NCBI GenBank assembly: GCA_036387135.1
Contig: DASVUH010000025.1
Span: forward strand, 258,568 to 322,567
DNA from: JALZCH01 sp036387135
GTDB taxonomy: Bacteria; Acidobacteriota; Blastocatellia; Pyrinomonadales; Pyrinomonadaceae
DNA: 64,000 bases
Reading direction: 5' to 3'
Numbering within the stretch: position 1 is the first letter of the stretch; every line of letters starts with the position of its first letter. A program made the translations under genes and the position numbers. Shown in pieces: positions 15,773 to 23,866 of this stretch. The notes beneath the pieces are model-generated. The model had not been told where the DNA came from. It ran no database searches and was given only the letters and a program-made list of their open reading frames with translations.

Positions 15773-18550
15773 TTATTGCCCGCCGTTTGAAATAATCAGA
15801 GTCGTCAAAGCAAACTCCGCGTTAAAGGAGAAAGCCCCATTGTTTACAGCTATGCTTCGCTGACCGTCTATATCGGTTTCGAGCGCGGTAACTTGCAGCG
15901 CGGACAAAGAGTTTCCGAAAGCGGTTAGCGAGACGGTTACGTCAACCGGCGTATTCGTCGGCTGGTAAATTCGCAGAACTAATGCAGAAGAATCAGCCTC
16001 GGCAGACTTGGCGGCGGTGATAATCGCATCGCCTGACGTAACCGAAGCCAGCGAAAACGTCGTCGGAAATGAAAGCATACCTTGTGAATAACCTCCGGTC
16101 GGCATATTGATGTATGTGCCGAGAAGCGGCGTCTGAAAACCGAGCGATTCGCATAACTGCGCGCCAGTCGAAGGGGCTTGTACCGCCGAAGGCATTCGTA
16201 TCGCGTAGTGATGCGTGTGCACGCCCGTATCGCTGCCGGTTGCGCCGAGATTAGTGTCGCCGGGAGTGTTCCGCAAAACGCATCCTATCAACGCCCCGTT
16301 TCCGTCAATAGCCCAAGCCGGAATGCTCGAATGATAGATTGCCGCCTGATATTGCGAGGCAGCCGCAGGCAGTAAAAAATCGTGCGAAGCCAGAAACGTC
16401 GGCGGGGTAGTCCACGACGGAGTCGGCAGTTGAGAATCCCAGTGATAAGTCGTGCCGTGACTCATAGCGTCAACCGGATTTATAAAAGGGAATCGAACCA
16501 TCACCGAATAAGGATTCCCTTTATACGTGGTGCCGCTCGTCGGAAAACCGTCGGCGGTCAGAGGCGCGCCGCCCGTAATCGACATTCTCAAAAACGGCTC
16601 TCCGGCGACGAGCGTGTATTCACGAATGTAAGTGGCGCTGACCGGATTGTTGTTCGCGTCCATTGAATTAAATTGGACGGTCGTTTGAAGCCGCAGGCGC
16701 AGCGGACCTTGTTCGAGCCATTCGATGCTTTTCACGGTTAATTGTCCCTTGAGGTCAAGCACTAATGTTCCGGGATTTCCGTAATTGTCCGGCTCGTTTC
16801 CAAACCGGTAGATGTCTCCGCTGTCGATATAAAAAGCCAAATCGTTTCCCGTTTCCCCCGCCGCTAATAATTCGACGCCCGTTCCGCCGCTCATATCCTG
16901 AAGGAAGGATAATCCGCCGAAGGAATCTACCGAGACGACCGCATTCAGATAATAATTCGATAATGCGAAGTTTCTTCCGTCGGGGCTTTGGCTGGAAAAA
17001 AGAGACATTGTCGGGTCGGTCGGTGGCGGCGGCGGCGACGCCGATAAATACGCCGTATCGTATCCGAGACTCGGCGCGGAAGCCATAAAGAGCAAGTCGC
17101 CGTTTGCCGCCGTCTGGACGATTGACGTTCCGCCCGACGTTCTCACGCTGGCGGCATTCGAGCACAACAGGGCGGGCATTTCCACCAGCCCCGCACTGTC
17201 GAAGCCGAGTTGATTAAAAACGGCGACGGGCGTTTCGCCGCTCTGCGGCGCGGCGTTTATCAGCGCCGCAGTTGCGGCGGCGGCTGCTTGCCGCGCGCTG
17301 TCGCCGATAGCCGCCGCCTTTATCAATAACGGCTGCTGCTCGCCCGTATAAACCGCGTCGAGAGCGGTTCCGGTAATATAATCGTGATGCGTGCTCGGAG
17401 TGAGCGTCTGCCACCCGTCGGCGACTGTCTGGTTGGGCGTGTAGGCAATCGGCGTCCGCGACTCATCCGCCGCGCCGAGCTGCAGCGTCTCGTAAATTTT
17501 CCCGAAAACTTCCGCGCCGACCAGCGCGCGGCTCGCCGCGTGATGCAGAATTTTATTCGCCGGACGGCTGGCATAATAACCCGTCCAGTAGGGCGTCGGG
17601 TAAAACGGCTGCGGCGTCGGATATGCCTCGCGCTGCCAGAAGCCGTTGACAAGCCCGACGTAATGGTCGAAGGTGGCGGCGACGGCGTAAACGCCCGGCT
17701 GCGGATTGTTGTTATAATCGCTTGCGAAGGTCGGCAAATCCTGCGGCATTCTGAAATCGCACCCGACCGGCACGAATACATAATCGGTCAGCGACGCGCC
17801 TTTATTTGTGTTGTAGTAATTGTTAATTTGGTCAGACGGATTATTGTACTTATTGATGTCGTCTCCCTGACAATATGTCGCCTGCATATAGTGAGCAAAG
17901 GTCGTTGAGCCGTCGGCGGCTTGCCAGATGAAATCAACGCCGTCCGATAAAAGAGCCTGCCGATTAGCTGCGGGCAGGCGCGAGAATCCGACGCCCTGAA
18001 ATCCGAGCGCCTGCATCAAAGCCGGAAGCTGGCTGTCGTGTCCGAAATCGTCGGGCAGCCACGCCTGATTCATCGGCAGTCCCGTCAGATTGGCGTCGAG
18101 CCACTGCCTGCCCAAAAGGTAATTTCGGATAAAACACTCGCCGTCCGGCAGGAGATTGTCGGGCGAAGTGATGCCGCCGCCGACAATTCGCAGGTTGTTT
18201 CCGGCTTGTTTCAGCGTGTCGAACGCCGCCGGATACTTGGCGGCGAAGCCTTCGAGAAAGCCCATCTCGCAAATCGAGTAATAATATGCCGGACGCAGCG
18301 TCCCGCCCGGACAAAGAAAGCCTGCGGCAGCGGTAAATATATCCTTTGCCGGTTTAACGTTATCTTTGAAATACGGGATTGTGTCGGGCGGCTGATTGTC
18401 CAGCAGCGTCGGAAACGGCAGCAGCCAGTCCCAGTCGAGATGCGACGATTGGCTGAGAATAATTACTTTCTGCGCTTTCGGGCTGCCGAGCGGCGGAATC
18501 CCAAGCTCGATACGAATTTGTTCCTCGGTTGGTTGTGTATTGCTAATCAT
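15773..18550 (-). CDS. Glycoside hydrolase family 38 (alpha-mannosidase-like)
   Basis: A 925-residue enzyme with the GH38 layout: catalytic domain first, then a three-helix bundle and beta-sandwich domains. Zinc-site residues are visible in SHLDWDW (H37, D39), and the likely nucleophile aspartate is in AWLPDDFGHDSQLP at about residue 168. A further metal/active-site motif is TPSTHHDYITGTALD at about residues 385-400. Family members remove alpha-mannosyl residues from glycans. No signal peptide is seen, since the protein starts MISNTQPTEEQ, so a cytoplasmic site is likely. No sugar transporter or regulator is nearby. A GGAGAACTATG-type start gives a good ribosome site. Confidence 0.85.
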   Translation of the reverse strand: MISNTQPTEEQIRIELGIPPLGSPKAQKVIILSQSSHLDWDWLLPFPTLLDNQPPDTIPYFKDNVKPAKDIFTAAAGFLCPGGTLRPAYYYSICEMGFLEGFAAKYPAAFDTLKQAGNNLRIVGGGITSPDNLLPDGECFIRNYLLGRQWLDANLTGLPMNQAWLPDDFGHDSQLPALMQALGFQGVGFSRLPAANRQALLSDGVDFIWQAADGSTTFAHYMQATYCQGDDINKYNNPSDQINNYYNTNKGASLTDYVFVPVGCDFRMPQDLPTFASDYNNNPQPGVYAVAATFDHYVGLVNGFWQREAYPTPQPFYPTPYWTGYYASRPANKILHHAASRALVGAEVFGKIYETLQLGAADESRTPIAYTPNQTVADGWQTLTPSTHHDYITGTALDAVYTGEQQPLLIKAAAIGDSARQAAAAATAALINAAPQSGETPVAVFNQLGFDSAGLVEMPALLCSNAASVRTSGGTSIVQTAANGDLLFMASAPSLGYDTAYLSASPPPPPTDPTMSLFSSQSPDGRNFALSNYYLNAVVSVDSFGGLSFLQDMSGGTGVELLAAGETGNDLAFYIDSGDIYRFGNEPDNYGNPGTLVLDLKGQLTVKSIEWLEQGPLRLRLQTTVQFNSMDANNNPVSATYIREYTLVAGEPFLRMSITGGAPLTADGFPTSGTTYKGNPYSVMVRFPFINPVDAMSHGTTYHWDSQLPTPSWTTPPTFLASHDFLLPAAASQYQAAIYHSSIPAWAIDGNGALIGCVLRNTPGDTNLGATGSDTGVHTHHYAIRMPSAVQAPSTGAQLCESLGFQTPLLGTYINMPTGGYSQGMLSFPTTFSLASVTSGDAIITAAKSAEADSSALVLRIYQPTNTPVDVTVSLTAFGNSLSALQVTALETDIDGQRSIAVNNGAFSFNAEFALTTLIISNGGQ

Positions 18551-18827
18551 AGTTCTCCTTTGTAAAGTGAATAGCGAAAAGCGGCTTTCCGCAAAACGCG
18601 CAAAATCCGGCAGATTTTTTATTTAGGGGAAACACTAAATCTTTGCGCCGTCATTCACCGCCGGGAGATTATGACTGATGGCTGCAAAATCCGTTTTTAA
18701 CACGAGCGTTGAAAAGGTGTATCTACTTATACTCTTTAATGTTTATTTTTGCTAACGTTTGCGGAACATAAATATTCAGTCTGTAAAGCGAAACCGAACG
18801 GGGAAACCCGATTTCAATTTTTTGGTA
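18551..18827. other. Spacer without a visible gene
   Basis: About 280 bases of A+T-rich DNA between the GH38 gene and the second DUF4386 gene. No reading frame, hairpin or repeat of note was found; promoter elements for the GH38 gene are expected here but could not be assigned. Confidence 0.4.
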
Positions 18828-19538
18828 TTAAACCTCGTTCATCGGTTGTTCTTTTACGCCCTTAATTAAAAGCCATAAGATGGTCAGAGGCGCGCCCAGA
18901 GAATTAAACAACATAGTTAATTGGGTTATTATCGCCGGATAGAATTGCGGAAAGAGTATTTTGGTAAAAGTATTAATCGGAAAGGCGCAGGCTCCAATTA
19001 TCAACAAAATGCCTAAAATTGGCGGAATATATCTTGATTTGATGACAAGCAATCCGAAGGTAAATAGATAAAGCGCCGAAAATAGTTCAATGATTCCTAT
19101 TCCGAAATTGTTCAGCCTGAGAAATATCATCATCAGGGCGTTAAGCTGCTCCGGTTGAAACGCTTTCAGGTAATCGGCATTGCTTAAAACTACTAAGGCT
19201 CCAAGATTATTAAGCGAATTAACGACGCCTACGGCAATCGTCACCAAAATCGAAATCAATAAAAATGTCGCTAATGTTTTATTAACTCCCTTAAATAAGC
19301 GGAATACCGTCAATCCAAAAAATAACAAAATGATTGCTGAGAAAAGATTGCTCGCAATCGCCATCCGAAACAGCGACTCGTTAGCCAAAATATTATTGGC
19401 TGTCGCTACGGCATCTCCAAATACAATCAGCTTAGGGCGAACATACATCAGACTGAAACCCGTCGGAACTACGGACAATAACCAAAGTAAGCCTGCGAGT
19501 CTTGCCGTCCTTTTCAGTGAATTTACTTTTTCTTCCAT
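18828..19538 (-). CDS. DUF4386 membrane protein (second paralogue)
   Basis: A 236-residue protein with about six hydrophobic helices. It starts MEEKVNSLKRTARLAGLLWLL and contains SNLFSAIILLFFGLTVFRLF, LNALMMIFLRLNNFGIGI and LPILGILLIIGACAF-type segments typical of DUF4386. The family is of unknown function and sits in the inner membrane. It is a single gene, followed by 280 bases of spacer and preceded by a 630-base stretch that carries a MITE-like element and no firm gene. It is only distantly like the DUF4386 protein at 14566-15264. Confidence 0.78.
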   Translation of the reverse strand: MEEKVNSLKRTARLAGLLWLLSVVPTGFSLMYVRPKLIVFGDAVATANNILANESLFRMAIASNLFSAIILLFFGLTVFRLFKGVNKTLATFLLISILVTIAVGVVNSLNNLGALVVLSNADYLKAFQPEQLNALMMIFLRLNNFGIGIIELFSALYLFTFGLLVIKSRYIPPILGILLIIGACAFPINTFTKILFPQFYPAIITQLTMLFNSLGAPLTILWLLIKGVKEQPMNEV

Positions 19539-19661
19539 GTTTTTTTATTTGGTATTTATGCCGTTCTGTTTTTAATTCGTTTTAGCTGATTCAGGTTGGA
19601 TTAATTCATTGTTTGGAAAAAACTGTATCAGTTCCATAAATCGTTATTTCGTTTTGTTATC

Positions 19662-19848
19662 TAACGTTAGTTCGTGATAAGGAAATAAGAAAACATTAAT
19701 AAAAACAAATCTTTGCGCACTTTGCGTTTAAAAATCGTCAGAATTAAACGCAAAGCTCGCAAAGGCAAGGACGCGAAGGAACGCAAAGAAAATCCTGTTT
19801 TGAGTTAACTCTTTATTTTTCAACAACTATTATCCCGAACTCACGTTA
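19662..19848. mobile_element. MITE-like element with nested inverted repeats
   Basis: An imperfect terminal inverted repeat of 19 bases (19662-19680 against 19830-19848, 17 of 19 matching; arms begin TAACGTTAGTTCG and TAACGTGAGTTCG) encloses about 150 bases with no gene. Inside is a second inverted repeat, 19713-19733 against about 19745-19765, built from CTTTGCG and CGCAAAG words. More CGCAAAG and CGCGAAG words follow to about 19790. The size and terminal repeats suit a small non-autonomous transposable element. No clear target-site duplication was found, and no parent transposase is in the window. Confidence 0.45.
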
Positions 19849-20174
19849 TTTAAGGTTGTGACTAACGTCCTGATAAAACAGGCTAACGTGAAGATAAAAA
19901 AAATGTTCCGACACTTTTTCAACTTAGAGCAAGTTTCAGATAATTGAAATACAATGCGCTCTATTGCATCTCTTTCGGAAAATACTCCGACGCAAAGTCA
20001 TTTTTCTTTAAAACGCAGGACACAATCTTTAACGCAAAATGATTTTGCTTCGCAAGTTTTACTGTTGATTTGAGAGCGAGATTGTCAGGAATCGAAACTG
20101 TAAGCCGGCGCGTTCGCAAATGATTTGTTATATGCGCCATTTTCATTAAAAGCGGTTTCCCGCCGTCTGAAATA
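19849..20174. other. Spacer with a doubtful short reading frame
   Basis: About 325 bases. A minus-strand frame from an ATG at 20146 to a stop at 19961 would encode about 61 residues starting MKMAHITNHLRTRR, but nothing in it matches a known family and its upstream extension overlaps the next gene antisense to sense. It is treated as unproven. Confidence 0.3.
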
Positions 20175-20570
20175 TCAAATCCATCGCTGCACGGCTTCGG
20201 GGGAATCATTCGGAGTCGTGTTAAAGCATATTTTGGCTTGCGGCGCGTTTTCATGCACCACGTTGATTAACTTCTCAAAAAGCAGAAAATAAGTCGCAGC
20301 AGTTCTGATGCCCGCCCCGATAATAATACAATCAAATCGTTTCTCCCGAAGCCGGCTGCGAACGACCTCTTCGGCGGTCTCGCCCGCATCTGTCAGGCAC
20401 ATTTCTATATCGTAGCCGAGGCGTTTTAAGTCCTCTTCGGCTTTGTCGAGTCCTGCTTGTATCTTATGAGCATCCAACCCGGGCGAGTTTGCAAAGTCAG
20501 GGCTTGAAAAATCAATCACCGTCGGTTTCAAACCAATTAACATTACGCTTTTCTTCTCTGACATATCCAT
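20175..20570 (-). CDS. Conserved small cytoplasmic protein of unknown function
   Basis: A 131-residue protein with an alternating alpha/beta pattern: VMLIGLKPTVIDFSSPDF, then helix, then YDIEMCLTDAGETAEEVVRS, then FDCIIIGAGIRTAATYFLLF, then FEKLINVVHENAPQAKICFNT and a C-terminal ending EAVQRWI. The arrangement resembles a response-regulator-like or flavodoxin-like fold, and similar proteins occur widely in proteobacteria without known function. It starts at an ATG at 20570; a second ATG two codons later is equally possible. Its stop codon is followed by spacer. No operon partner is evident. Confidence 0.7.
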   Translation of the reverse strand: MDMSEKKSVMLIGLKPTVIDFSSPDFANSPGLDAHKIQAGLDKAEEDLKRLGYDIEMCLTDAGETAEEVVRSRLREKRFDCIIIGAGIRTAATYFLLFEKLINVVHENAPQAKICFNTTPNDSPEAVQRWI

Positions 20571-20861
20571 TTCAGCAAAGTCTTAAAATTTATCAGTTTT
20601 GAGATTGTTTCTTGTTTTTATTAATTACACCAGGAAGCATATAACGGTTGAGATGCCGTGGCGCGATACCGTCGCCAAGCCCGCAAAGGTTTAACGAACA
20701 ACGTAAATAACAACGTAGCTGTTTCGCCCTCACGTTCATTGAATTGTTCGACACACGGTGCAGGAATCTGTTAGAACACAAAGACGGGCGGACAACACAG
20801 ATTTATGCTCACGTTTTAAAATCCAAATTCGTCGTGAAAAGCAGGCTCGACCTTTGAATTT
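20571..20861. other. Spacer with hairpin-rich sequence
   Basis: About 290 bases between the small conserved protein and the radical SAM gene. A G+C-rich core near 20650-20700 (CCGTGGCGCGATACCGTCGCCAAG) contains overlapping imperfect palindromes. Short minus-strand frames through it look like translated repeat rather than protein. It might be a dispersed repeat, but only one copy is in this window. Confidence 0.3.
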
Positions 20862-21893
20862 TTACTCTACGTTCAAAACCTGCGCGACGGTTTCCTTTTT
20901 TAAGCCTTTGCCGCGTTTTTTGCGGTTGTTGTAATCGGAAAGCGAAATTTGCGGATCGCGCCAGGCGTCGAGCAGCCCGACTTGGTGGACGCATTGAATC
21001 GTGCAGGTCGGCGCGCACCATTTTTCGGTGATGTATTCGCGCTCGAAATCAGCCATCGTGTAATCCGCAAGCGGAATTCCGGGCGTGCCGCGCTGCTGCG
21101 AACACCAGTTGACCATTCCCATTTCGTCAATGTAGAGATAGCGCGAACCGGCGCGGCAGCGCCAATTGTATTCTTTGCCGCCAACCAGATCGTTTTGAAA
21201 CCAATTCCAGCGCGCGTAACTGCGCGAGCCTAAATTTTTAACCGCCCAATAAATTTCTGATTCGCGCTCGCCCAGAGGCTTTAATAAACCGTCGTTATCG
21301 TGAATAACGCCGACCGTCGAAGAGAATCCAAGCTCGACGGCGCGTTTGCCAATCGTTAAAGCGTCTTCAGGATTTTTGACGCCGCTGCCCAAAACGGAAT
21401 TGATATTTACTTTAAATCTGGCGTGTTCTTTCAGATTTTGCAGCTTTTTGTCCAAAACTTTGAGGCTTTTTTTGGAAACTTCGTCCGGTATAACATTGTC
21501 AATCGAGATTTGCAGATAATCGAGACCGGCTTCGTTTAGTTTCTTGATTTTGTCGGGCTGAAAATAATAGCCGTTGGAAATCAGACCGGCAATCATTCCT
21601 TTTGAGCGAATGTAGGCGATAATTTCAAATATTTGCGGGTGCATCATCGGCTCGCCGCCGGAAATCGTGACGACCGACGTGCCAAGCTCGGCGAGCTTGT
21701 CAAAACGGCGCTTCATTTCGTCGAGCGGAACGGGTTCGCTCGTTTTGTCGTACTCGTTGCAATACGTGCAAGCCAGATTGCAGCGGCGCATCGGAACGAC
21801 GTGCGCCAGAACGACGTGCCGTGTCGAAAGAAAAGCGCGGGTTGTGTGTTTGACTCCGCGCACGAATCTGCTTAATTTACTCGCTTTGCTCAT
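20862..21893 (-). CDS. Radical SAM protein with C-terminal cysteine-rich domain
   Basis: A 343-residue enzyme. The radical SAM cluster site is C38-x3-C42-x2-C45 in RRCNLACTYC, followed by the SAM-binding GGEPMMHP motif. A C-terminal region with further cysteines (CRAGSRYLYID, NWCSQQRG, CAPTCTIQCVHQ) is like a SPASM/twitch domain that would bind extra iron-sulfur clusters. SPASM-type enzymes often modify peptides or sugars. No precursor peptide gene or partner is visible nearby, so substrate and pathway are unknown. The gene stands alone on the minus strand, separated by a terminator hairpin from the upstream Lol-like operon. Confidence 0.85.
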   Translation of the reverse strand: MSKASKLSRFVRGVKHTTRAFLSTRHVVLAHVVPMRRCNLACTYCNEYDKTSEPVPLDEMKRRFDKLAELGTSVVTISGGEPMMHPQIFEIIAYIRSKGMIAGLISNGYYFQPDKIKKLNEAGLDYLQISIDNVIPDEVSKKSLKVLDKKLQNLKEHARFKVNINSVLGSGVKNPEDALTIGKRAVELGFSSTVGVIHDNDGLLKPLGERESEIYWAVKNLGSRSYARWNWFQNDLVGGKEYNWRCRAGSRYLYIDEMGMVNWCSQQRGTPGIPLADYTMADFEREYITEKWCAPTCTIQCVHQVGLLDAWRDPQISLSDYNNRKKRGKGLKKETVAQVLNVE

Positions 21894-21979
21894 TCTACTT
21901 CGGAAAACAATTGGGAGATTAGCTATAAAGCCGCAATTATAAAGGTTTCAGGCAATGTTTTTCAAATTGCGGCAAAAAG

Positions 21980-22014
21980 AAAAAGGCTTTGACGCTTCGA
22001 GCCAAAGCCTTTTT
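21980..22014 (-). terminator. Rho-independent terminator after the LolA-like gene
   Basis: The stem pairs GGCTTTG (21985-21991) with CAAAGCC (22003-22009) and is extended by A and T runs on both sides, so it could work in either direction. It lies 20 bases beyond the stop of the LolA-like gene and should end that operon. Confidence 0.85.
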
Positions 22015-22033
22015 CCAGGAAAATTATTTATTT

Positions 22034-22738
22034 TTAACCTTTAACTCGCTTAACGCTCTTCGGCAGATTGCTGAGTCCGAGCTGGTCAAGTTTGATTGAA
22101 GCGTTTTTCTCCAGAGTGTAGAGCAAAATGTTCGTCCAATCGCCGTTTTTCTCATACATCTTAACCTGCGTCGGCATACCTTCGGGCGTCACCCAGACTT
22201 CGGCGTAAGAATATTGCATAGGCTTTTTCGGCGTTAATTTTAATTTATAAGCCGAAATCGTGCCCTTCGCAATCAATTCCGAGCCGAGCCATTTGGCGTC
22301 GAAATTTTGTTTCAATTCCTGCGGCGACATATTGATAAACTGCAAACCGCTGCCGGCGTCTTTCTTTTGCACTTCCGAAGTTCTGCCTTCGATAACCTGT
22401 TCGAGACGCGGGCGATACAACAGATATTTGCCGTTGACGACCGACAAAGTTTCCTGCTGCGGATAAGTCCAATCAATGCGCACGTTGGCGTTCTTGCCTT
22501 TCGCCGGAATATACAAAACCGTTCCGTCCTGCGCGGTTTCGACTTCTTTCAACTGCGAATTGTAACGCTCCATCCGTACTTTCGATTTCAAAGACTTCAA
22601 AGTCTTTTGATTTTCGCCCATCCGGTTGTAAAGCTCGCGAATAATAGTTTGATCAACTTGCGCGTTCGTTTGGCTCAATACGCCAAAAGCGAAAACCGCG
22701 ATTGCCGTTAAAACAAAATATTGAATTATTTTTTTCAT
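22034..22738 (-). CDS. LolA-like outer-membrane lipoprotein carrier / sorting protein
   Basis: A 234-residue exported protein with a signal peptide (MKKIIQYFVLTAIAVFAFGVLSQTNAQ). The mature part has the LolA/LppX beta-sheet pattern: LKSLKSKVRMERYN, VLYIPAKGKNANVRIDW, GKYLLYRPRLEQVIEG, SAYKLKLTPKKP and YAEVWVTPEGMPTQVKMYE. LolA shuttles lipoproteins across the periplasm to the outer membrane. It is the last gene of an operon containing a lipoprotein, an ABC ATPase of the LolD type and a small membrane-anchored protein, which supports an envelope-lipoprotein role. The family is recognised at fold level, and the exact cargo is unknown. Confidence 0.75.
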   Translation of the reverse strand: MKKIIQYFVLTAIAVFAFGVLSQTNAQVDQTIIRELYNRMGENQKTLKSLKSKVRMERYNSQLKEVETAQDGTVLYIPAKGKNANVRIDWTYPQQETLSVVNGKYLLYRPRLEQVIEGRTSEVQKKDAGSGLQFINMSPQELKQNFDAKWLGSELIAKGTISAYKLKLTPKKPMQYSYAEVWVTPEGMPTQVKMYEKNGDWTNILLYTLEKNASIKLDQLGLSNLPKSVKRVKG

Positions 22739-22747
22739 AAATGCTCT

Positions 22748-23080
22748 CTAACGTAATTCGATTTCGTAAATCGTTTTCCCGTTTTTGTCAGCTTTTTGCC
22801 GGTAATTTAAAATTTCCGCTTCTTTGTTTCCGCTCCATTCGCGGACGCGCTGTAATCTGGCATTTTCGTCCAAATCGGGAGAAAAATCTTCGGCGCTGAC
22901 AATCAAACGAGTAACTTTGGAACTCTCGGCGGCTACAGCGAGCGGTTGGCGCTGTTTGCCTTCAAACCAACTTTTCGGCGTTAAAAATATAAATGCTAAA
23001 ATTAAAATGCAAAGAACGTCATACTGCCACGCCGTCCGCCCGTAGTTCCATAAAATCACGTTTTTGATTGCCGACCACAT
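22748..23080 (-). CDS. Small membrane-anchored protein of unknown function
   Basis: A 110-residue protein with one hydrophobic segment at about residues 19-38 (YDVLCILILAFIFLTPKSW) and a soluble C-terminal domain (ARLQRVREWSGNKEAEILNY, KTIYEIELR). There is no recognised family. It lies 9 bases before the LolA-like gene and just after an ABC ATPase, separated by a heptamer hairpin at 23097-23171. Its place between an ATPase and a periplasmic carrier suggests an anchoring or energy-coupling partner, which is inferred only from order. Confidence 0.6.
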   Translation of the reverse strand: MWSAIKNVILWNYGRTAWQYDVLCILILAFIFLTPKSWFEGKQRQPLAVAAESSKVTRLIVSAEDFSPDLDENARLQRVREWSGNKEAEILNYRQKADKNGKTIYEIELR

Positions 23081-23096
23081 CGTTCGCGTTGCTCAC

Positions 23097-23171
23097 AGAA
23101 TGTAGAAGATAGAATGTAGAATGTAGAAGAAGCAGTTAATTCTGCCTTCTATCTTCTACATTCTACATTCT
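23097..23171. repeat. Heptamer-repeat hairpin in operon spacer
   Basis: Tandem heptamers GTAGAAG, ATAGAAT, GTAGAAT, GTAGAAG occupy 23102-23129. The reverse complement of the same kind of units follows at about 23148-23171, so the spacer can fold into a long stem. It lies between the ABC ATPase gene and the small anchored-protein gene, inside a minus-strand operon. Confidence 0.85.
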
Positions 23172-23866
23172 TAATTCACAATTCTCCCGTCTCGCATTTT
23201 GATTGTTCTCGAACAAGCGGCGGCGGCTTCCGGGTTGTGCGTAATCATTACGATTGTTTGCTGATAACGCTCGTTTAGCTCTCGAAACATTTTCAGCACG
23301 ATTTCCGAATTTTCCGTGTCGAGATTTCCCGTCGGCTCGTCCGCCAGAACGATTGCCGGACTCGTTACAATCGCCCGCGCCAGCGCGACGCGCTGCTGTT
23401 CGCCGCCGGATAATTCGAGCGGTTTGTGATGCATTCTATCTTCGAGCTTTAAGAGACGCAAGATTTCGCGTCGTCGTTCGGGATTTTCGCCGCCGTTACG
23501 GGCGTGGATTTTTTCCGCCAGCCGCAGATTTCCTTCCGCCGTCAATGTCGGAAACAAATTAAATCGCTGGAAAACGAAACCGATTTTCTGGCGTCGAATC
23601 TCGGTTCGCTGGCGGTCGGAAACATTGGTTAATTCCGCGCCGTCAATCGAAATTTCCCCGGAAGTCGGCGTCAAAAGTCCGCCCAAAAGATGCAGGAGCG
23701 TTGATTTGCCGCAGCCCGATTGCCCCATAATGGCGACGAATTCGCCTTTTTTTATGTCGAGCGAAACTCCGCGCAGAGCGTGAGTTTCCACCGCTCCGAC
23801 CTGATAAACTTTAGTCAGATTGTCAGCAAGCAAAATTGTCGAAGCGGATGTTGCGACTGCGTTCAT
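23171..23866 (-). CDS. ABC transporter ATP-binding protein (LolD/MacB family)
   Basis: A 231-residue ATPase. Walker A is GQSGCGKS, the Q-loop follows in FVFQRFNLFP, the signature is LSGGEQQRVALARAI, Walker B is IVLADEPTGNLD, and a switch histidine lies in VMITHNPE. The TGNLD ending and the length identify the LolD/MacB/FtsE branch, which works with permeases that move lipids, lipoproteins or peptides rather than importing solutes. No permease gene is adjacent; the neighbours are a lipoprotein (4-base overlap), a small anchored protein and a LolA-like carrier. A LolCDE-like role in lipoprotein release is plausible, with the permease encoded elsewhere. Confidence 0.92.
   Translation of the reverse strand: MNAVATSASTILLADNLTKVYQVGAVETHALRGVSLDIKKGEFVAIMGQSGCGKSTLLHLLGGLLTPTSGEISIDGAELTNVSDRQRTEIRRQKIGFVFQRFNLFPTLTAEGNLRLAEKIHARNGGENPERRREILRLLKLEDRMHHKPLELSGGEQQRVALARAIVTSPAIVLADEPTGNLDTENSEIVLKMFRELNERYQQTIVMITHNPEAAAACSRTIKMRDGRIVN

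Noticed and set aside
20593..20781. Possible integron attC site or cassette junction
   Set aside because: A GTTAAAC word is present, but the matching RYYYAAC partner and the expected symmetric spacing are not, and no integrase gene is in the window.
22745..23100. Large permease for the ABC ATPase
   Set aside because: The only membrane gene here is a 110-residue single-helix protein, too small to be a LolC/E-type permease.
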